In this document: one piece after another, positions 6,900 through 9,272 of the stretch
Layout of the letters: each line of letters starts with the position of its first letter
Numbering within the stretch: the stretch's first letter is position 1
Source: an uncultured Lachnospiraceae bacterium
Lineage (GTDB): Bacteria > Bacillota > Clostridia > Lachnospirales > Lachnospiraceae
NCBI GenBank assembly: GCA_946611525.1
Contig: CAMODS010000045.1
Span: forward strand, 1-9,272
Reading direction: 5' to 3'
Length of the DNA stretch: 9,272 nucleotides
Made by a program: the position numbers and the translations under genes
Notes under the pieces: generated by a model
The model's input: the letters and a program-made list of their open reading frames with translations, nothing else
What the model was told of the DNA's origin: nothing
Database searches by the model: none

Positions 6900-8222
6900 A
6901 TGGAATACGATGCATTAAACACAAAGCTTGACCTGGTATTTAAAAACATGGAGGATTCCGTGTGTATCACCAGCAAGATCGGTGTGCTTAACTACGTAAA
7001 TGATGCTGCTAAAAAGCTTTTTGGCATATCCGAAAAACAGCTGGGCAACGAAAAGATCTGGAAGACCATCCCTTATGTGGAGACCAATGATGATCTGATC
7101 CAGATGTTTATTGATGCTACGGTGTCCAAGGAGAAGACTATCCAAAAGATCGTAAGCTACGAAAAGAATGATGGTACGCTTTGCAGACTCAGGGTCAACA
7201 TCACTTACACCAACGAGGAAGACAATGAGTTTTTTGTGATAGTCATCACCAATCTTACAGAGCTTTTCAGAGTAAATGCTGCATTTGCAAGATATACATC
7301 CGCTGAGATAGCAGACTTTGTCTTAAACACTCCCGAGGGTGAAAAGCAGGGTGGCAGTTCAAAGGAAGTTACCATTCTGATGAGCGACTTAAGAGGCTTT
7401 ACAGCCATGAGCACCAGACTTGCTCCCACAGAGCTTATCAATGTTTTAAATCATTACTTTGGTTTCATGAATGAGGCTATCGAAAAGAATCATGGAACAG
7501 TCATAGAGTTTTTGGGAGATGGGATATTCGTAGTTTTCGGGGCTCCAAAGGATGATCCGGATCACGCAGTTAATGCAGTCAGATGCGCCATCGAGATGGA
7601 AAATGCCATGGAAGAGGTCAACAAATGGAATAGGGAAAATGGTTACCCGGAGCTTGAGATGGGTATAGGTATCAATTCCGGAAAGTGCGTAGTTGGTAAT
7701 ATCGGTTCCTCCGAAAAAATGAAGTATGGCTGCATGGGTGAGACAGTTAACCTTGCGGGACGTACAGAGACCTTTACCGTGGGCGGACAGATCTACGCTA
7801 CCAAAAACACCGTGGATCTTTTAAATGTTCCCGTTCAGACAAGCGGACATCAGAGCTTTATGCCAAAGGGTGCCAAGAAGGAGCTTTCCATTTACTGCAT
7901 AGTCGGTATAGAGAATCTTTCCTTGGATTCTTTGAACAATGCAATGGTCTGGCAGGAAAGAGAGGGCTCAGTTGATATCGTATTCAAGGAGCTTTCCGGT
8001 AAGACAGTGGGAGATGAGGTGTATGCAGGCATCATCACTGATCTTTCCGAGGATGAGAAGTATGCCATTATGAAGACGGATACTGATCTTCCGGTGCTTA
8101 TGAATCTCATGATCGATATAGGAGGCTTTTTATACGCCAAGATCACAGAAAAAATAGATGACGGTTATGTTATCTGTTTTACCGCCAAGCCGGACAACTT
8201 TGAAGAATGGGCAAAGTGGTAG
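6900..8222 (+). CDS. PAS - class III nucleotide cyclase (predicted guanylate type), possible C-terminal PilZ-like domain
   Basis: This is a 440-residue soluble protein. A PAS sensor (about 8-120) is followed by a short helical coupler and a class III cyclase domain (about 155-310). Metal aspartates are Asp163 (MSDLRGFT) and Asp207 (EFLGDGIF). The transition-state pair is Asn284 and Arg288 (ETVNLAGR), so the enzyme should be active as a homodimer making a 3',5'-cyclic nucleotide. At the purine-selecting positions it has Glu203, four residues before Asp207 where adenylate cyclases have Lys, and Gly277, seven before Asn284 where they have Asp or Thr and eukaryotic guanylate cyclases have Cys. 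Glu favours GTP. The last about 85 residues (GIITDLSEDEKYAIM ... GYVICFTAKPDNF) resemble a PilZ barrel but lack the full RxxxR / DxSxxG pair. AGGAG lies 6 bases before the ATG. The adjacent tandem binding protein is the obvious receptor. cAMP as product is not excluded. Confidence 0.88.
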   Translation: MEYDALNTKLDLVFKNMEDSVCITSKIGVLNYVNDAAKKLFGISEKQLGNEKIWKTIPYVETNDDLIQMFIDATVSKEKTIQKIVSYEKNDGTLCRLRVNITYTNEEDNEFFVIVITNLTELFRVNAAFARYTSAEIADFVLNTPEGEKQGGSSKEVTILMSDLRGFTAMSTRLAPTELINVLNHYFGFMNEAIEKNHGTVIEFLGDGIFVVFGAPKDDPDHAVNAVRCAIEMENAMEEVNKWNRENGYPELEMGIGINSGKCVVGNIGSSEKMKYGCMGETVNLAGRTETFTVGGQIYATKNTVDLLNVPVQTSGHQSFMPKGAKKELSIYCIVGIENLSLDSLNNAMVWQEREGSVDIVFKELSGKTVGDEVYAGIITDLSEDEKYAIMKTDTDLPVLMNLMIDIGGFLYAKITEKIDDGYVICFTAKPDNFEEWAKW

Positions 8223-8234
8223 GATTGTTTTTTC

Positions 8235-8263
8235 TTGATTATATTTATTAAGTAGTTTATTAT
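8235..8263 (+). promoter_or_regulatory. SigA-type promoter for the STAS gene
   Basis: TTGATT at 8235-8240 and TATTAT at 8258-8263 are separated by 17 bases, giving a start near 8270 and an AT-rich leader of about 55 bases. A second TATAAT at 8299-8304 has no -35 box at normal spacing. Confidence 0.6.
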
Positions 8264-8279
8264 TTAATCGTGTTGGATC

Positions 8280-8299
8280 AAATATGATATAACATATTT
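8280..8299. promoter_or_regulatory. 7-6-7 palindrome, possible operator or leader hairpin
   Basis: AAATATG (8280-8286) and CATATTT (8293-8299) are exact inverted copies around a 6-base centre. They lie just downstream of the predicted transcription start and 11 bases before the ribosome binding site. The geometry suits a dimeric regulator, but palindromes arise easily in sequence this AT-rich. Confidence 0.35.
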
Positions 8300-8323
8300 A
8301 TAATATTTTTAGGAGGTTATATT

Positions 8324-8626
8324 ATGCTGGATATTAGCAAAAACTTGGATGGCAAGAGACTTACGATCACACTTACCGGCAGACTGGATACTACCACAGC
8401 GCCGGAGCTTGAGGAGCAGGTCAATTCATCTATAGAGAATGTTTCCACCCTTATTTTTGACATCTCTAATATGGAGTATATTTCCAGTGCAGGTCTTCGT
8501 GTGCTTTTGTCTTCACAGAAGGCTATGAACAAAAAGGGTGATATGAAGGTTGTTCATCCTACTGATGACGTTAAGGAGATTTTTGACGTTACGGGCTTTT
8601 CAGATATCCTGACAATCGAGGACTGA
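8324..8626 (+). CDS. STAS-domain anti-sigma factor antagonist (SpoIIAA/RsbV type)
   Basis: At 100 residues this is the usual size for a stand-alone STAS protein. It shows the typical strand LTITLTGRLDTTTAPELEEQV, then LIFDISNMEYISSAGLRVLL. Ser55, two residues before Gly57, matches the serine phosphorylated by the partner anti-sigma kinase in SpoIIAA and RsbV. In that family the unphosphorylated form binds the kinase/anti-sigma factor and frees the sigma factor or another target, and a PP2C phosphatase resets it. Neither partner is in this window, so the target is unknown. AGGAGG lies 7 bases before the ATG, behind a plausible promoter. A link to the upstream cyclase module is possible but rests only on proximity. 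No terminator is seen after the gene. Confidence 0.92.
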   Translation: MLDISKNLDGKRLTITLTGRLDTTTAPELEEQVNSSIENVSTLIFDISNMEYISSAGLRVLLSSQKAMNKKGDMKVVHPTDDVKEIFDVTGFSDILTIED

Positions 8627-8690
8627 ATACGTCATCCCTTCAGCCATAGGCTATTGCATCACCGGTGACTTTGATTTTTACTTTGATTCC

Positions 8691-9251
8691 ATGGTCATAC
8701 AGTTTTTCAGTAATGATATCTGGCAGTTTGCCGGGCTTGCGCATATGGCCATGGCTTTGTTTTTAAAGCTTGGCATGACACCGTTTGGCACGCTTATTGC
8801 AGGAATGGTGATGCATGGGGTAGGATATATCTTTAATGACATCGATACCGGCAGTGATGTGACAAATCTCATTTTGTGCCATTTCGTCGGAGTCGGTTGC
8901 GAGGGCAGGATAGAGTCGGATTTTCCGCTCTTGCTTTGGTTTGTGATCTACTCTGCAGGCTTTGTGTTTGGTTACTATCTTATGCACCTTAAGGATAAAG
9001 ACAGGTTTTATAAGATGGTTACCGTGCCGTTACTTTTGATCTCTGTGAGCGTTATGATAGGTGAGGCAGTCATGGGAGTCGGCATGATGGGTGGCAGTGG
9101 TGCCAATGTGTTTTACCACATGAGACTGCCGGAGGCCTTTGTCTGCATTGTGTTTGTGATTGCGAACCTTGGTATATACTACCGGATCAAGATGAGGGCC
9201 TCGATAGCGTTTTTTGTCAGACGGTTTATGAGGAAAACAGAAACTTTTTAG
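8691..9251 (+). CDS. Multi-pass membrane protein, probable 5'-truncated acyltransferase remnant
   Basis: The 186-residue reading from ATG 8691 has five or six hydrophobic segments, with landmarks NDIWQFAGLA, FPLLLWFVIYSAGFVFGYYL and FYHMRLPEAFVCI. From memory these resemble the second half of acyltransferase membrane proteins (heparan-glucosaminide acetyltransferase-like) in Lachnospiraceae. Such proteins are about twice this length. The ATG has no Shine-Dalgarno sequence. The frame stays open upstream to 8613 without a start codon, and the 21 codons before the ATG read as plausible protein (EYVIPSAIGYCITGDF), beginning just after the STAS stop. This suggests the 5' half was lost by deletion and the rest is an unexpressed remnant. 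Alternatively it is a short membrane protein starting at 8691. Hydrophobic character is certain, family and pseudogene status are moderate. Confidence 0.55.
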   Translation: MVIQFFSNDIWQFAGLAHMAMALFLKLGMTPFGTLIAGMVMHGVGYIFNDIDTGSDVTNLILCHFVGVGCEGRIESDFPLLLWFVIYSAGFVFGYYLMHLKDKDRFYKMVTVPLLLISVSVMIGEAVMGVGMMGGSGANVFYHMRLPEAFVCIVFVIANLGIYYRIKMRASIAFFVRRFMRKTETF

Positions 9252-9272
9252 CTGAGACTGCCAAGAGATTTG

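Noticed and set aside
9241..9272. Possible frameshift at the T5 run, after which another frame stays open to the window end.
   Set aside because: Only 22 bases remain, too few to judge whether the protein originally continued.
1..9272. CRISPR arrays, tRNA or rRNA genes, insertion sequences, attachment sites.
   Set aside because: No spaced direct repeats, RNA gene signatures, transposase motifs or terminal inverted repeats were seen.

Overview
The window looks like chromosomal DNA of a Gram-positive clostridium, most likely a Lachnospiraceae member (Butyrivibrio-like). This rests on the moderate-to-low GC, strong AGGAGG-type ribosome binding sites, SigA-like promoters, a lipoprotein signal, and protein types I associate with that family. 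All genes are on the + strand. Family assignment is by motif reading only; no search was run.

Region 1 (1-4353) is one tightly packed operon. It holds the end of an unrecognised gene, a small GNAT acetyltransferase that starts with TTG, a 627-residue protein that reads as four GNAT-like units in a row (only the first keeps the acetyl-CoA loop), and two paralogous seven-helix membrane sensors. The first sensor ends right after the last helix. The second carries a short, degenerate GGDEF domain. Genes overlap by 4 bases or sit 1-11 bases apart.

Region 2 (4354-5810) has a good SigA promoter and a 458-residue lipoprotein of three extracellular parts.

Region 3 (5811-8222) is the most interesting part: a protein made of two cyclic-nucleotide-binding domains with no output domain, a strong intrinsic terminator, and a PAS - class III nucleotide cyclase - possible PilZ-like protein. 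The cyclase keeps both metal aspartates and the transition-state Asn/Arg pair. At the purine-selecting site it has Glu where adenylate cyclases have Lys. The second binding domain has the Arg-Thr pair seen in cGMP-binding kinases. Together this suggests a cGMP (less likely cAMP) synthase-receptor pair, which would be unusual in a clostridium.

Region 4 (8223-9272) has an AT-rich leader with a SigA promoter and a 7-6-7 palindrome, then a 100-residue STAS anti-sigma-factor antagonist with its phospho-serine. Directly after its stop comes the 3' part of a multi-helix membrane protein (acyltransferase-like). That frame has no proper start and appears to have lost its 5' half.

Overall the window is a signalling cluster (membrane sensors, degenerate GGDEF, nucleotide cyclase, cyclic-nucleotide receptor, STAS partner-switch protein) next to an unusual acetyltransferase array. 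That these parts act in one pathway is inference from proximity.
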